Origin: Pseudomonadota bacterium | GTDB taxonomy: Bacteria; Pseudomonadota; Gammaproteobacteria; Burkholderiales; Rhodocyclaceae | Assembly (NCBI GenBank): GCA_026399515.1 | Contig: JAPLQT010000106.1 | Coordinates: 739-64,738 of the forward strand | Direction of reading: 5' to 3' | DNA length: 64,000 nt | Part shown: piece by piece, positions 32,768 through 41,909 of the stretch | Numbering within the stretch: the first letter of the stretch is position 1 | Layout of the letters: each line of letters begins with the position of its first letter | Notes under the pieces: model-generated | What the model was told of the DNA's origin: nothing | The model's input: only the letters and a program-made list of their open reading frames with translations | Database searches by the model: none | Made by a program: the position numbers and the translations under genes

Positions 32768-33301
32768 ATGAATCGAAAGAGCGAAGATCAGGCGTATCAG
32801 AAACAGGCGGAACAACTGCTTGCGCATCCATGCGAGCCCGACGATGCGGCTAGAGCGCACCTTACGCTCGGGTGCATTCACGAGCATGACGCTGATTGGG
32901 CGGCCGCGATCGAAAGCTACCGGCAGGTGCTGGCCGCTGAGCCGCATGATCCGATGCTCCAGTATTTTGGCAACAACAACCTTGGCTACTCGCTGATTCA
33001 GCTGGGTCGCTTCGACGAGGCGGAGGACTACTGCGTGGCGGCGATCGCGATCGATGCTGATCGCCACAATGCCCACAAGAACCTAGGACTCGTCAGCCAG
33101 GGGCAGGGCCGATGGGCGGACGCCGCCTTCAGTTTTGCCACGGCATATCGACACAATCCTCGCGACCCCAGGGCATGGAGGCATCTTGAACAGCTGCTTT
33201 CCGCACGGCCGAATTTGTTGGATGAGCATGAAGCGCTGCGACTGGAAGTCGAAGCGCTACGCCGGATGATCGACGCTGGCGGCTGTGCGCTCTCTCATTA
33301 G
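32768..33301 (+). CDS. Tetratricopeptide repeat (TPR) protein
   Basis: A 177-aa protein from ATG 32768, preceded by AGAAAGGA. Three TPR-type helix pairs are visible (AHLTLGCIHEHDADWAAAIE, NNLGYSLIQLGRFDEAEDYC, HKNLGLVSQGQGRWADAAFS), each with the W/G-Y/A-P spacing. It is probably a soluble scaffold. It sits between a VWA gene and dnaB (18-base gap), suggesting a small operon. Confidence 0.8.
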   Translation: MNRKSEDQAYQKQAEQLLAHPCEPDDAARAHLTLGCIHEHDADWAAAIESYRQVLAAEPHDPMLQYFGNNNLGYSLIQLGRFDEAEDYCVAAIAIDADRHNAHKNLGLVSQGQGRWADAAFSFATAYRHNPRDPRAWRHLEQLLSARPNLLDEHEALRLEVEALRRMIDAGGCALSH

Positions 33302-33319
33302 ACGAACAGGTCCAGCGCC

Positions 33320-34684
33320 ATGCAATCTGCTATCTCCGACGTAAAGCTTCCCCCGCATTCGATCGAGGCCGAACAGTCGGTGATCGGTGGGCTTTTGCTA
33401 GACAACGAAGCCTGGATCAAGGTCGGCGACGTGATTACGGACCGAGATTTCTACCGCGACGATCACCGCCGCATCTTTCGCCACATCACCGGGCTGCTCG
33501 AGAAGGATCGGGCCGCCGATGTGGTGACCGTGTTCGAGTCCATCGAGAAGTCCAATGAGGTCGACCAGACTGGCGGGCTTGGCTACCTGGGAGAAATCGC
33601 CAATGCGACGCCGTCGGCCGCCAATATCCGTCACTATGCGGCGATCGTCCGCGAGAAGGCGATCCTTCGGTCGCTGATCAGTACCTGCGACGACATTGCC
33701 GGACACGCGTTCAACAGTTCGGGACGGGACGTCGAGGAGATTCTCGACGATGCGGAACGACGCATTTTCGAGATTGCCGAGGCCCGGGCGAACTCCCGAA
33801 AGGAGATGGAAACACTGTCCAGCGCCCTCGGGCAGGCCGTAGACCGGATCAGCGAACTGCTGGATCGCAACAATCCGGACGAGGTCACCGGAATCGCTAC
33901 CGGCTACATCGATCTGGACACCATGACTTCCGGGTTCCAGCGGGGCGACATGATCGTCATTGCCGGTCGTCCCAGCATGGGGAAAACGGCCCTGGCCATG
34001 AACATCGCCGAGCACGTGGCCGTAGATCTGGGCTTGCCGGTGCTGATCTTCAGTCTGGAAATGTCCGCACCCCAGCTCGCGCTGCGATTTCTGTCGTCCC
34101 GGGCGCGGGTGGATCTGGCGAAGCTGCGTTCAGCCAAGCTGACCGACGAGGACTGGGACCGGGTTACTGCCGGATTGGGCCACCTGCACAAGACCACGGT
34201 CCGCATCGACGAGAACGGCATGATCACGGCCAATGAACTGCGCGCACGGGCTCGCCGTGTGCATCGCGAATGCAAGGGGCTGGGGCTGATTGTCATCGAC
34301 TACATCCAGATGATTGCGAGTCCGCAGAACAATGAAAACCGTGCCAACGAGTTGGGCGGCATCACCCGTCTGATCAAGGGCCTCGCCAAAGAACTGAATG
34401 TTCCGGTGGTCGCACTATCGCAGCTTTCCCGGAAGGTGGAGGAGCGCACCGACAAGCGACCGATGATGTCCGATCTGCGTGAATCGGGGGCCATCGAGCA
34501 GGATGCGGACTTGATTATGCTCATCTACCGTGATGACTACTACACGAAGGAAATGTCAAAAGACCCAGGGGTTACGGAAATCATTATCGGGAAGCACCGG
34601 AACGGGCCGACGGGGGATGTGCGCCTTGCGTTCCTCAAGGAATACTGCCGGTTCGAGAATCTCGCGCGGCGGGGAATCTACTGA
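33320..34684 (+). CDS. dnaB: Replicative DNA helicase DnaB
   Basis: A 454-aa protein of standard DnaB length: N-terminal domain PHSIEAEQSVIGGLLLDNEAW, linker helix, then RecA-like domain with Walker A IAGRPSMGKTALAMNIAEH (near residue 215), Walker B GLIVIDYIQMI, DnaB motif LSQLSRKVEERTDKRPMMSDLRESGAIEQDADLIMLIYRDDYY and C-terminal EIIIGKHRNGPTGDV. It would unwind DNA at forks as a hexamer. Integrative elements often carry their own copy. Located among VWA/TPR genes, it may be an element gene or a neighbouring chromosomal copy; the surrounding accessory genes favour the former. Confidence 0.95.
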   Translation: MQSAISDVKLPPHSIEAEQSVIGGLLLDNEAWIKVGDVITDRDFYRDDHRRIFRHITGLLEKDRAADVVTVFESIEKSNEVDQTGGLGYLGEIANATPSAANIRHYAAIVREKAILRSLISTCDDIAGHAFNSSGRDVEEILDDAERRIFEIAEARANSRKEMETLSSALGQAVDRISELLDRNNPDEVTGIATGYIDLDTMTSGFQRGDMIVIAGRPSMGKTALAMNIAEHVAVDLGLPVLIFSLEMSAPQLALRFLSSRARVDLAKLRSAKLTDEDWDRVTAGLGHLHKTTVRIDENGMITANELRARARRVHRECKGLGLIVIDYIQMIASPQNNENRANELGGITRLIKGLAKELNVPVVALSQLSRKVEERTDKRPMMSDLRESGAIEQDADLIMLIYRDDYYTKEMSKDPGVTEIIIGKHRNGPTGDVRLAFLKEYCRFENLARRGIY

Positions 34685-34714
34685 TGAACCCGCAAAATCC
34701 CGAGAACATCATAG

Positions 34715-34749
34715 AGACACTTGACAGTGACAGTATAAGTGTCTATAAA
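34715..34749 (+). promoter_or_regulatory. MerR-type promoter/operator predicting a leaderless transcript
   Basis: A near-consensus promoter, TTGACA (34721-34726), 17-base spacer, TATAAA (34744-34749), is overlaid on the perfect inverted repeat AGACACTT (34715-34722) and AAGTGTCT (34737-34744). The start of transcription should be about 34756, one base before the MerR ATG at 34757, so the mRNA would have little or no leader. Confidence 0.75.
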
Positions 34750-34756
34750 GCAATTC

Positions 34757-35191
34757 ATGAACGAGACACCCACCCCCAGCTACTCCATCGACGAGCTTGC
34801 CTCACTGGCCGAGTTGCCGCGCCGTACCGTGCGCTACTACATCCAGCAGGGGCTGGTCGATCGTCCTATCGGGGAGAAGCGGGCAGCGTATTACACCGCT
34901 TCGCACCTCGAGCAGCTTCTCACCATTCGAAAGTGGCAGCACGCTGGGCTTTCCCTCGATCGCATCCGCGAGATCCTAGCAGGCCCCGATGCGGGAACGC
35001 TGCCGCCTGCGAGACCCCGGGGTGCCGGCACTGTGGAGGTCTGGAGTCATCTGGTCGTCGCCGACGGCCTTGAAGTGACACTGGAACCCGGCCGAGCAGG
35101 GCTCAGCCCGGAGGAGGTTCGCGCCTTTTTCCGTGGAGCGAGAAGCCTTTACGAACACATAAAACAACAAGGACGCGATGATGAAGAATAG
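34757..35191 (+). CDS. MerR-family transcriptional regulator
   Basis: A 144-aa protein from ATG 34757, chosen because the promoter directly upstream leaves no room for an earlier start. Residues 5-75 are the MerR winged helix-turn-helix (YSIDELASLAELPRRTVRYYIQQGLV, YYTASHLEQLLTIRKWQHAGLSLDRIREIL). The C-terminal half (VEVWSHLVVADGLEVTLEPGRAGLSPEEVRAFF) is not a metal-binding loop, so it senses something else. It overlaps the VIT/VWA gene by 14 bases and very likely regulates that operon and itself through the AGACACTT palindrome. Confidence 0.88.
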   Translation: MNETPTPSYSIDELASLAELPRRTVRYYIQQGLVDRPIGEKRAAYYTASHLEQLLTIRKWQHAGLSLDRIREILAGPDAGTLPPARPRGAGTVEVWSHLVVADGLEVTLEPGRAGLSPEEVRAFFRGARSLYEHIKQQGRDDEE

Positions 35192-37511
35192 TGAAGAAAA
35201 TCTGGCCATCCTGAAGGACCGTCAAGGCCGTGAGATCGCTCTCAAAGGAGTGAACGTCAGGGCCCGCCTTCACGGCTTGATGGCCGAGGTTGAAGTCGAG
35301 CAGCTGTACCAGAATCCGCAAAAGACCAACATCGAAGCCGTCTACACCTTCCCTCTGCCACTGGGTGCTGTGCTGCTCGGCCTCGAAGTGGAGATCGCCG
35401 GAAAGAAGCTCTCCGGCACGGTCGTCGAGAAGAAGCAGGCAGAGCGCGATTACGAGAATGCGGTCACCGATGGCAACAGTGCCGTCATGCTGGAGGAAGT
35501 CGGCCCGGGGCTCTTCACGGCAAGCCTGGCTAACCTGATGCCCGGGGAGTCCGCGGTGATCCGCTATCGCTATGGCCTGCTGTTGTCCTGGCAGGGTCCG
35601 CGCCTGCGCTTTCTGTTGCCGACCACCATCGCCCCCCGCTATGGCGATGCCGGGGCTGCGGGTCTGCAGCCGCATCAGGTGCCGACCGCCTCCTTGGATG
35701 TCGAATACCCGCTCGATCTCTGCGTAACAGTGGAGGGTGAGCTCGCAGCAGCGGCGATCGCCAGCCCGAGCCACCCGATTACCGTGGGACGTTCGGAAAA
35801 CGGCATGGTCATTCGCTTGTCGGGAAAGCCGGTGCTCGACCGAGACTTCGTACTTACCTTGGAATCTGAAGCAACTCAGTCCTCGTGCGTTATGACGCCG
35901 GATCGAGAGGGCCAGGTAGCGATTGCTTCACTGCGGATTCCACCACTTGCCGCCGCCGAGGAAAAGCCGTTGGCACTGAAGGTTGTGATCGACTGCTCCG
36001 GCTCTATGGGCGGCACCAGCATCATCCAGGCGCGCAAGGCCGCCCTCGAGATTCTGAACCGACTGCGTCCGGAGGATGCCTTCAATGTCACTCTGTTCGG
36101 GACCAAGCACCTGCATCTGTTCCGCACGTTGGTTCCGGCCAGCGCCCGCTATGTCACCGAGGCCTGGAATCGTCTTGACGTAGTCGATGCCGACATGGGC
36201 GGCACCGAAATGGAGAGAGCCCTCGATGCAGTGTTTTCTTTGGGCGGATCGGACGCACCACCGACGATTCTGCTGATCACCGACGGCGAGATCCACGAGC
36301 ATGAAAAGCTCGTCAAGCGCGCAGCCAAGTCCGGTCATCGCATCTTCACGGTCGGGGTCGGTACATCCGTGGCTGAAACCTTTCTGAAAACCCTGTCGCG
36401 AACGACGCAAGGTGCCTGCGAACTGGTGGCTCCCCAAGAAGGGATGGCCGAACGCGTCCTGGGGCAGTTCCACCGGATGCGTCAGCCTCAGCTGGGAGAA
36501 TTGCATATTGAGTGGCCCGTGAAGCCGAGCTGGATGACTGCGTTGCCCGAGACGGTGTTTGGTGGCGATACGGTGCATGTCTTTGCGGGCTTCGAAAAGA
36601 CCGTCGAGGGTAGCGTGAGGCTCAAGGTCGCAGGCGGGGCCGACGTCACTGCCACAATCTCCCTGGCCAATGAAATCGAAGCCCCGCGCATTGCGGCAGC
36701 GCGGCGGATGGAAACTGCGACAGATGAGGAGAGTCTGCGCCTTGCGCTGGACTACCAGTTGCTTTCGCGCTGGACAAATTTTCTGGTGATCGCGGAGCGG
36801 GCCGACAAGGCGGAAGACCTGCCTGAATTACATCAGGTACCACAGATGTTGGCCGCCGGATGGGGAGGAACGGCCCAGGTAAGGAGTAACGTTCTCTATT
36901 GTAGATCCGCACAAGCTGACGCTATGGCTGCCTCGGGTGTCGATAGGTATGACATCCCAGCTTTCCTGCGCAGGCAAAGTGACGGGCCAAGCGATGCCAT
37001 GCCTTCATATTCTCCGGACACGCAATCATTCGACCTGTCGAATGTAATGATGTCTTCGGCAAGGGCATTGCGGAAGCTTCGCTCACCGACTCGCTCCGAA
37101 AAGCTCTCACCGTCGGCAAGCCAGTTCGATCCATCGGAACACCATGGGACGCCAGCAGCCTTCATCATGGCCATGGAGAATGACCTGTCCGCGAGGACAC
37201 CGACACTGCCACGGACGATCACGGAGTTGCAGTATTGGGGTCTTGATTCCTCGGTCGCGGACAATCTGCGTCAACGGGTGAAAGACGGGCATGCCGAATC
37301 TGAGGTGGTGGCGGCTTTCGTCTATGCCCTGACGCAGTCAGCCATCGGAGGTCAGTTTGGTCGTTCCATCAAGCGGGCAATCCTGAAGGGCTGGAAGCAT
37401 GTCGCGCCGGGACAGGCTCTCGATGACGACATGAAGGCTGCCTTGAAAGATGTCACTCTGGATGCCTGGAACTGGCTTCCGATTGATCACGATGTGGCCG
37501 TTCTGCCATGA
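35178..37511 (+). CDS. VIT-VWA domain protein (inter-alpha-trypsin-inhibitor type)
   Basis: A 777-aa protein. Residues 15-145 are a VIT domain (VRARLHGLMAEVEVEQLYQNP, EAVYTFPLPLGAVLLGLEVEI, MPGESAVIRYRYGLLLSW). Residues 262-430 are a VWA domain with MIDAS VVIDCSGSMGG and LLITDGEIHE. After 500 the chain includes LDYQLLSRWTNFLVIAERAD, a conserved region of the family, and a less ordered C-terminus. No signal peptide or LPXTG-like anchor is present, so it is probably cytoplasmic. It belongs to a four-gene operon (MerR regulator, this gene, a 72-aa ORF and a Sir2 gene) with overlapping starts and stops. Confidence 0.85.
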   Translation: MMKNSEENLAILKDRQGREIALKGVNVRARLHGLMAEVEVEQLYQNPQKTNIEAVYTFPLPLGAVLLGLEVEIAGKKLSGTVVEKKQAERDYENAVTDGNSAVMLEEVGPGLFTASLANLMPGESAVIRYRYGLLLSWQGPRLRFLLPTTIAPRYGDAGAAGLQPHQVPTASLDVEYPLDLCVTVEGELAAAAIASPSHPITVGRSENGMVIRLSGKPVLDRDFVLTLESEATQSSCVMTPDREGQVAIASLRIPPLAAAEEKPLALKVVIDCSGSMGGTSIIQARKAALEILNRLRPEDAFNVTLFGTKHLHLFRTLVPASARYVTEAWNRLDVVDADMGGTEMERALDAVFSLGGSDAPPTILLITDGEIHEHEKLVKRAAKSGHRIFTVGVGTSVAETFLKTLSRTTQGACELVAPQEGMAERVLGQFHRMRQPQLGELHIEWPVKPSWMTALPETVFGGDTVHVFAGFEKTVEGSVRLKVAGGADVTATISLANEIEAPRIAAARRMETATDEESLRLALDYQLLSRWTNFLVIAERADKAEDLPELHQVPQMLAAGWGGTAQVRSNVLYCRSAQADAMAASGVDRYDIPAFLRRQSDGPSDAMPSYSPDTQSFDLSNVMMSSARALRKLRSPTRSEKLSPSASQFDPSEHHGTPAAFIMAMENDLSARTPTLPRTITELQYWGLDSSVADNLRQRVKDGHAESEVVAAFVYALTQSAIGGQFGRSIKRAILKGWKHVAPGQALDDDMKAALKDVTLDAWNWLPIDHDVAVLP

Positions 37512-37726
37512 ATCCGAACGAGGCCTTCGGGCGCGATGCGTCCATGCACGATGTATTGAATCCTCCCGGGAATCCCTGGCTCAAGGCGATTTCGGCATCC
37601 AAGGTACCGCTACCCCATGGCGTTCGAATCCTCCGCAATTCGTCGGAAGAATCGACCTCGTTTGATCGTCATGTCCGGCTGCGTGCGGCGAAGGAACGGT
37701 TGCGGGACTTTGTGGATATGGAATGA
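37508..37726 (+). CDS. Small protein of unknown function between VIT/VWA and Sir2 genes
   Basis: A 72-aa protein whose ATG overlaps the VIT/VWA stop (ATGA) and whose stop overlaps the Sir2 ATG, so translational coupling on both sides supports a real gene. Composition is polar, with FDRHVRLRAAKERLRDFVDME forming a C-terminal amphipathic helix. No family is recognised. Confidence 0.6.
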   Translation: MNPNEAFGRDASMHDVLNPPGNPWLKAISASKVPLPHGVRILRNSSEESTSFDRHVRLRAAKERLRDFVDME

Positions 37727-38559
37727 TCGCTCCCGATCTACAGGAACGTCTTCGCGCCGTCCGGCACTTGGTGGTGTTCACGGGGGCAGGGATGTCTGCG
37801 GAAAGCGGCATCCCGACCTTTCGCGACCGGGCCAAGGGCTTGTGGGCGAAGGTCGATCCTGCAGAAGTCGCAACGCCTCACGCGTTCAAGAAAAATCCGC
37901 AGTTCGTCTGGGACTGGCACGTCCATCTCGCCGACGCGGTCAGTCGGGCCCGGCCGAACGAGGGCCATGCGGCCGTTGCGCGGCTACAGGAATTCGTTCC
38001 TCGTGTGACCGTGATTACCCAGAACATCGACAACCTACATCAGGCAGCCGGGAGTCGAACTGTCATCGAGCTTCACGGCAACCTGATGAGGTTGAAGGCA
38101 TTCGTAGACGTTGATGAACTCTTCAGTGGTGATGCGAGTCCGGTGATCTGCCGCATCTGCAATGGCTACGCCATCGATGACGAGCTTGATCCGTATGCCG
38201 GGCCTGAAGATCTGGCGGCGATCGAACTGCATGCAGGATCCGTTCCCCATTGTCCGGCATGCGGCGCCCTGCTGCGCCCGGACGTGGTGTGGTTCGGCGA
38301 GCCGCTCGATCCGGGAATGCTGGATGATGCTTTTCTGGCGGCCGAGACCTGCGACGCCTTGATTTGCATCGGTACGTCGCTTGAGGTGGAGCCCGCGGCT
38401 ACTCTGCCGTGGCGGGCGCTGAATCGGGGCGCGCTGGTGATTGAGGTCAATCCGGTGTCGACCCAGCTTTCTCAGTCAGCGAGTGCAAGCCTGAGCGGCG
38501 GTGCCGCCGCGACACTACCTCTTCTGCTGCAATCGGTATGGGGATCGGTCGCGAGGTAA
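37723..38559 (+). CDS. Sir2-family NAD-dependent protein deacylase
   Basis: A 278-aa sirtuin with the full set: VVFTGAGMSAESGIPTFRDRAKGLW (NAD-binding, near residue 16), TVITQNIDNLHQAAG, catalytic His in VIELHGNL (near residue 115), zinc cysteines in VICRICNGYA and HCPACGALLRPDVVWFGEPL, then CIGTSLEVEPAATLP. The zinc ribbon and PDVVWFGE favour a canonical deacetylase/deacylase of CobB type over a pure NADase. It is the last gene of the MerR - VIT/VWA - small ORF - Sir2 operon. Its target could be the VWA proteins, which is inference. Confidence 0.9.
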   Translation: MIAPDLQERLRAVRHLVVFTGAGMSAESGIPTFRDRAKGLWAKVDPAEVATPHAFKKNPQFVWDWHVHLADAVSRARPNEGHAAVARLQEFVPRVTVITQNIDNLHQAAGSRTVIELHGNLMRLKAFVDVDELFSGDASPVICRICNGYAIDDELDPYAGPEDLAAIELHAGSVPHCPACGALLRPDVVWFGEPLDPGMLDDAFLAAETCDALICIGTSLEVEPAATLPWRALNRGALVIEVNPVSTQLSQSASASLSGGAAATLPLLLQSVWGSVAR

Positions 38560-38959
38560 TGCATTGGCAACGCTCACCAGGAGCATTTGGCGGGTTTTGA
38601 CCCACTGAGTGCAAACAAAAGAGATTGATGTTGGCCCAATCTCATTACACCTAAGCAAGGCTAACAGGTGGTCGCAGGGAACCTGGGGGAAGAGGCGGCC
38701 AGTATCTCCTGGCCGGGGGTAAGGTAGGACTTCTTATATCCAATGTAATAGAGTGCATGGTGACGGAATATGAAATGCCATTGCAATTGCATCAATCGCA
38801 CCTGTCCCAAGCCGTATTGCATGCCATACTCCGCCAGAATTTGACTTGCCAGAAAACCGAAAATATTCCGACTGTTTTTGTCGGATTGGGGCAGTCGGAG
38901 GACGCTTGAGTGGAATGGAGCCATGCGCTCGTTCCCGATAATAATGAGAGAACGAACAA
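38560..38959. other. Gap before the defence-like array, with inverted repeats
   Basis: About 400 bases. Visible elements: CCGACTG (38868-38874) paired with CAGTCGG (38892-38898), also with GTCGG at 38880-38884, and TCGTTC...GAACGA (38929-38955) just before the helicase start. A possible -35 TTGACT at 38841 and a weak -10 TATTCC at 38864 precede them. A minus-strand frame at 38661-38924 (87 codons, with YYIGYKKSYLTPGQEILAAS) is open but unrecognised. Confidence 0.4.
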
Positions 38960-41893
38960 ATGCTTCCCTACGCCCCCGGCGCCCGCGTTGTCATCCGCGA
39001 TGAGGAATGGCTAGTCCGCCGTGTCGATCCATCAAGCGACGGCGGTCACCTGCTCAGTTGTGATGGCGTTTCCGAACTCGTGCGCGGCCGCGCCGCCCAG
39101 TTTCTGACTGAGCTTGAGGATGAAATCAAAGTCCTCGACCCAGCCAAAACTGAATTGGTCGCCGACACCAGTTCCAACTTCAACAGCACCTTCCTGTACC
39201 TCGAAGCGCAACTGCGGCGTAGCACGCCCAACGATGATCAGATTCATCTGGGCCACCGAGCAGTGATGAATTTGGTGCCGTACCAGCTTGATCCTGCCCT
39301 GCAAGCGCTCAAACAGCCGCGCCAACGAATCCTGATAGCCGACTCCACGGGCTTAGGCAAGACGCTTGAAGCCGGGATTCTCACCACCGAGCTGATCCAG
39401 CGCGGACGAGGGCAGCGCATCCTGGTCGTCGCGCTCAAGAGCATGCTGACCCAGTTCCAGAAGGAGTTCTGGAGCCGATTCTCCATCCCCCTGGTGCGGC
39501 TCGACTCGGTCGGATTGCAGCGGGTACGCAACAGCATTCCCAGCAATCACAATCCGTTCAATTTCTACGACCGCACCATCATTTCGATCGACACGCTCAA
39601 GAGCAATCTCGAATACCGCAACTATCTTGAGAACGCATGGTGGGACATCATCATCATCGACGAATGCCAGAACGTCGCGGCGCGAGCCAATGAAGAAGGC
39701 TTGGCCCGTCGTGCACGTTTAGCTCGACTACTCGCCGGGCGCTCCGACACCATGATCTTGTTGTCGGCCACGCCTCACGATGGTTCGGCGCGCAGCTTTG
39801 CCTCCCTCATGGCGCTGCTCGACCCGACCGCCATCAGCGATCCCGACGACTACACCCCGGAAGATTTCCGCGACAAAGGTCTCGTCATTCGCCGCTTCAA
39901 GAAAGACATCCGCGATCAGGTAGGTGAAGACTTTCAGGAGCGCATCACCGAGCAGCTCAAGCATCCCGCCAGTCCACAAGAAGAAGCCGCCTACCGCGCC
40001 CTGCTGGCCATTCCCTTCACCCAGAAAGGCGAACACCGCGCTGGCAAGCAGCAGGAGCTGCAACGGGTGGGCATGCAAAAAGCGATGTTCTCCAGTCCGT
40101 TTGCTGCACTGGATTCGACAGAACGCCGCATCGCGCTGCTGCAAGCCAAACCCGACATCAGCGCCGATGAGAAAAACGAAGTCACTGCCCTCCAGAATTT
40201 CGCTACCACCTTGCGCGAGATCGACGCCACGAGCTTCAGCAAGTTCCAGTGTCTGGTAAAGCACATCAAGAGCGCGCAGTTCAACTGGCAGCCCGCCGAT
40301 CCCGCAGACCGCATGGTTATCTTCTCCGAGCGCATTGAAACATTGCGCTGGCTGCAAGAAGCATTGCCGAAAGCGGCTGGTTTGAAAGTCGCACAGCTTG
40401 AACTACTGCACGGCGGGATGACAGACACCGAGCAGCAGGAGCTGGTGGATCGCTTTGGTCGCAAAGATGATCCGATGCGGGTGCTGCTTTGTTCGGATGT
40501 TGCCTCCGAAGGTCTCAACCTGCATTACTTCTGCCACCGGCTAGTGCACTTCGATCTGCCGTGGTCGCTCATGGTGTTCCAGCAGCGCAACGGTCGCGTT
40601 GATCGCTATGGCCAGGACAAGCAGCCGCTCATTGTTTACCTGCACACGGAAACGAACGTCGAGCGTATCAAGGGTGACCTGCGAATTCTCGAAATCCTGC
40701 AAACCAAGGACGAGCAAGCGAACAAAAACCTGGGTGACCCTGCCTCTTTCCTGCATGTCTTCGACCCCGAGAAGGAAGCCGCCAAGGTGGCCGACATCAT
40801 GGCGGCCGGCACCAGCCCCCAGCAGTTCGAGGCTGCGATCGATGCCGCCCAGGCATCTTCCGAGAGGTCCGAAAGCGGCGATGGTGATGATGACGGTAAC
40901 TGGCTGCTCAAGCTGTTCGCCCAGGTCGAACCGGAAGGTGCCGCTGCCAGCAAACCCAAGCCCAGCACGGAGTTCATTCGGACCGGTCTCTCGTTATTTG
41001 GCGACGCCGAAATCAGTGGCGACTACGCCTTTGCCAAGACCGCATTGGAAGAGCTTTCGCGACCGACGCCAATTGCCTCGTTCAGTCTCGACAAGCCAAG
41101 CCAGACCATCACGCTGACCGCGCCGCGTGACCTGCAAGAACGCCTGCGCGTCACCTTGCCGATCGAAGTGCGAGATAGCAATCACCAGTATTCGCTTTGC
41201 GCCCACAAGACACGTATCGCCCAAGCCATTGAACAGGCCCGTCAGGTCAAGGCAGGCGACGATAGCTGGCCTCTGTTGCACTACCTCTGGCCGCAGCATC
41301 CCGTCATGGATTGGTTGTCGGATCGCGTGCTCAGCGCATTTGGCCGTCACTGTGCGCCAGTCATCCAGTGCCCGCAACTCGCCGATGGCGAACACGCCTT
41401 CATGCTCATGGGCCTGATTCCCAACCGCAAAGGACAACCGCTGCTAATCGAATGGCAGGTCGCCGTATATAAGGGCGGCGCATGGACCCTGCAATCCTTC
41501 CCCGCCTTTGTCGCCCGCACCCAGCTCAAAGCCGGCACGCTCGCCAACCGTGGTCAAGGCATCGATACCAGCAGCCTGCAAGACATTCTCCCCGGCGCGG
41601 TGGCCGCCATGCGCCAGCACATGGTCAGCCTGCAGGCCAGCTTTTCGGCGGACATGACCATTCGCCTGTCAGGCACCCTGGCTAATCTGGAGCGTCTGCA
41701 AGGCAAGCAAATGGAACAGCTCGAATTGCGCCTGGCTGCCAACCAGCAAGCCGAACAGTTCAAGAAAACCAAGCGTGAAAAGCGCACTCAACACATTCGA
41801 AAGGTGTTCGACGAATACCGTCAGTGGGTGCAAGACACGATGACCACCGAGCCGCAGCCCTTCATCCAGGTGCTGGCCGCCGCCGCGCGCTAA
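38960..41893 (+). CDS. DrmD-like SNF2-family helicase of a DISARM-related array
   Basis: A 977-aa SF2 protein: Walker A ILIADSTGLGKTLEAGILTTELI (near residue 130), motif Ia ILVVALKSMLTQF, motif II IIIIDECQN (DECQ in place of DEAH, near 234), motif III LLSATPHDGSARSF, then helicase C with MVIFSERIETLRWLQEAL, LLCSDVASEGLNLHYFCHRLVHFDLPW and motif VI QQRNGRVDRYGQ. Length, the RapA-like motifs and the following methyltransferase match DrmD of class 1 DISARM anti-phage systems. The C-terminal 300 residues are helical. It is the first gene of a seven-gene array. Confidence 0.85.
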   Translation: MLPYAPGARVVIRDEEWLVRRVDPSSDGGHLLSCDGVSELVRGRAAQFLTELEDEIKVLDPAKTELVADTSSNFNSTFLYLEAQLRRSTPNDDQIHLGHRAVMNLVPYQLDPALQALKQPRQRILIADSTGLGKTLEAGILTTELIQRGRGQRILVVALKSMLTQFQKEFWSRFSIPLVRLDSVGLQRVRNSIPSNHNPFNFYDRTIISIDTLKSNLEYRNYLENAWWDIIIIDECQNVAARANEEGLARRARLARLLAGRSDTMILLSATPHDGSARSFASLMALLDPTAISDPDDYTPEDFRDKGLVIRRFKKDIRDQVGEDFQERITEQLKHPASPQEEAAYRALLAIPFTQKGEHRAGKQQELQRVGMQKAMFSSPFAALDSTERRIALLQAKPDISADEKNEVTALQNFATTLREIDATSFSKFQCLVKHIKSAQFNWQPADPADRMVIFSERIETLRWLQEALPKAAGLKVAQLELLHGGMTDTEQQELVDRFGRKDDPMRVLLCSDVASEGLNLHYFCHRLVHFDLPWSLMVFQQRNGRVDRYGQDKQPLIVYLHTETNVERIKGDLRILEILQTKDEQANKNLGDPASFLHVFDPEKEAAKVADIMAAGTSPQQFEAAIDAAQASSERSESGDGDDDGNWLLKLFAQVEPEGAAASKPKPSTEFIRTGLSLFGDAEISGDYAFAKTALEELSRPTPIASFSLDKPSQTITLTAPRDLQERLRVTLPIEVRDSNHQYSLCAHKTRIAQAIEQARQVKAGDDSWPLLHYLWPQHPVMDWLSDRVLSAFGRHCAPVIQCPQLADGEHAFMLMGLIPNRKGQPLLIEWQVAVYKGGAWTLQSFPAFVARTQLKAGTLANRGQGIDTSSLQDILPGAVAAMRQHMVSLQASFSADMTIRLSGTLANLERLQGKQMEQLELRLAANQQAEQFKKTKREKRTQHIRKVFDEYRQWVQDTMTTEPQPFIQVLAAAAR

Positions 41894-41909
41894 GAACAGA
41901 GACCCCATC

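Noticed and set aside
38661-38924. 87-codon minus-strand frame
   Set aside because: Could be a small gene, but it has no recognised motif and no clear start site; recorded only within the gap entry.
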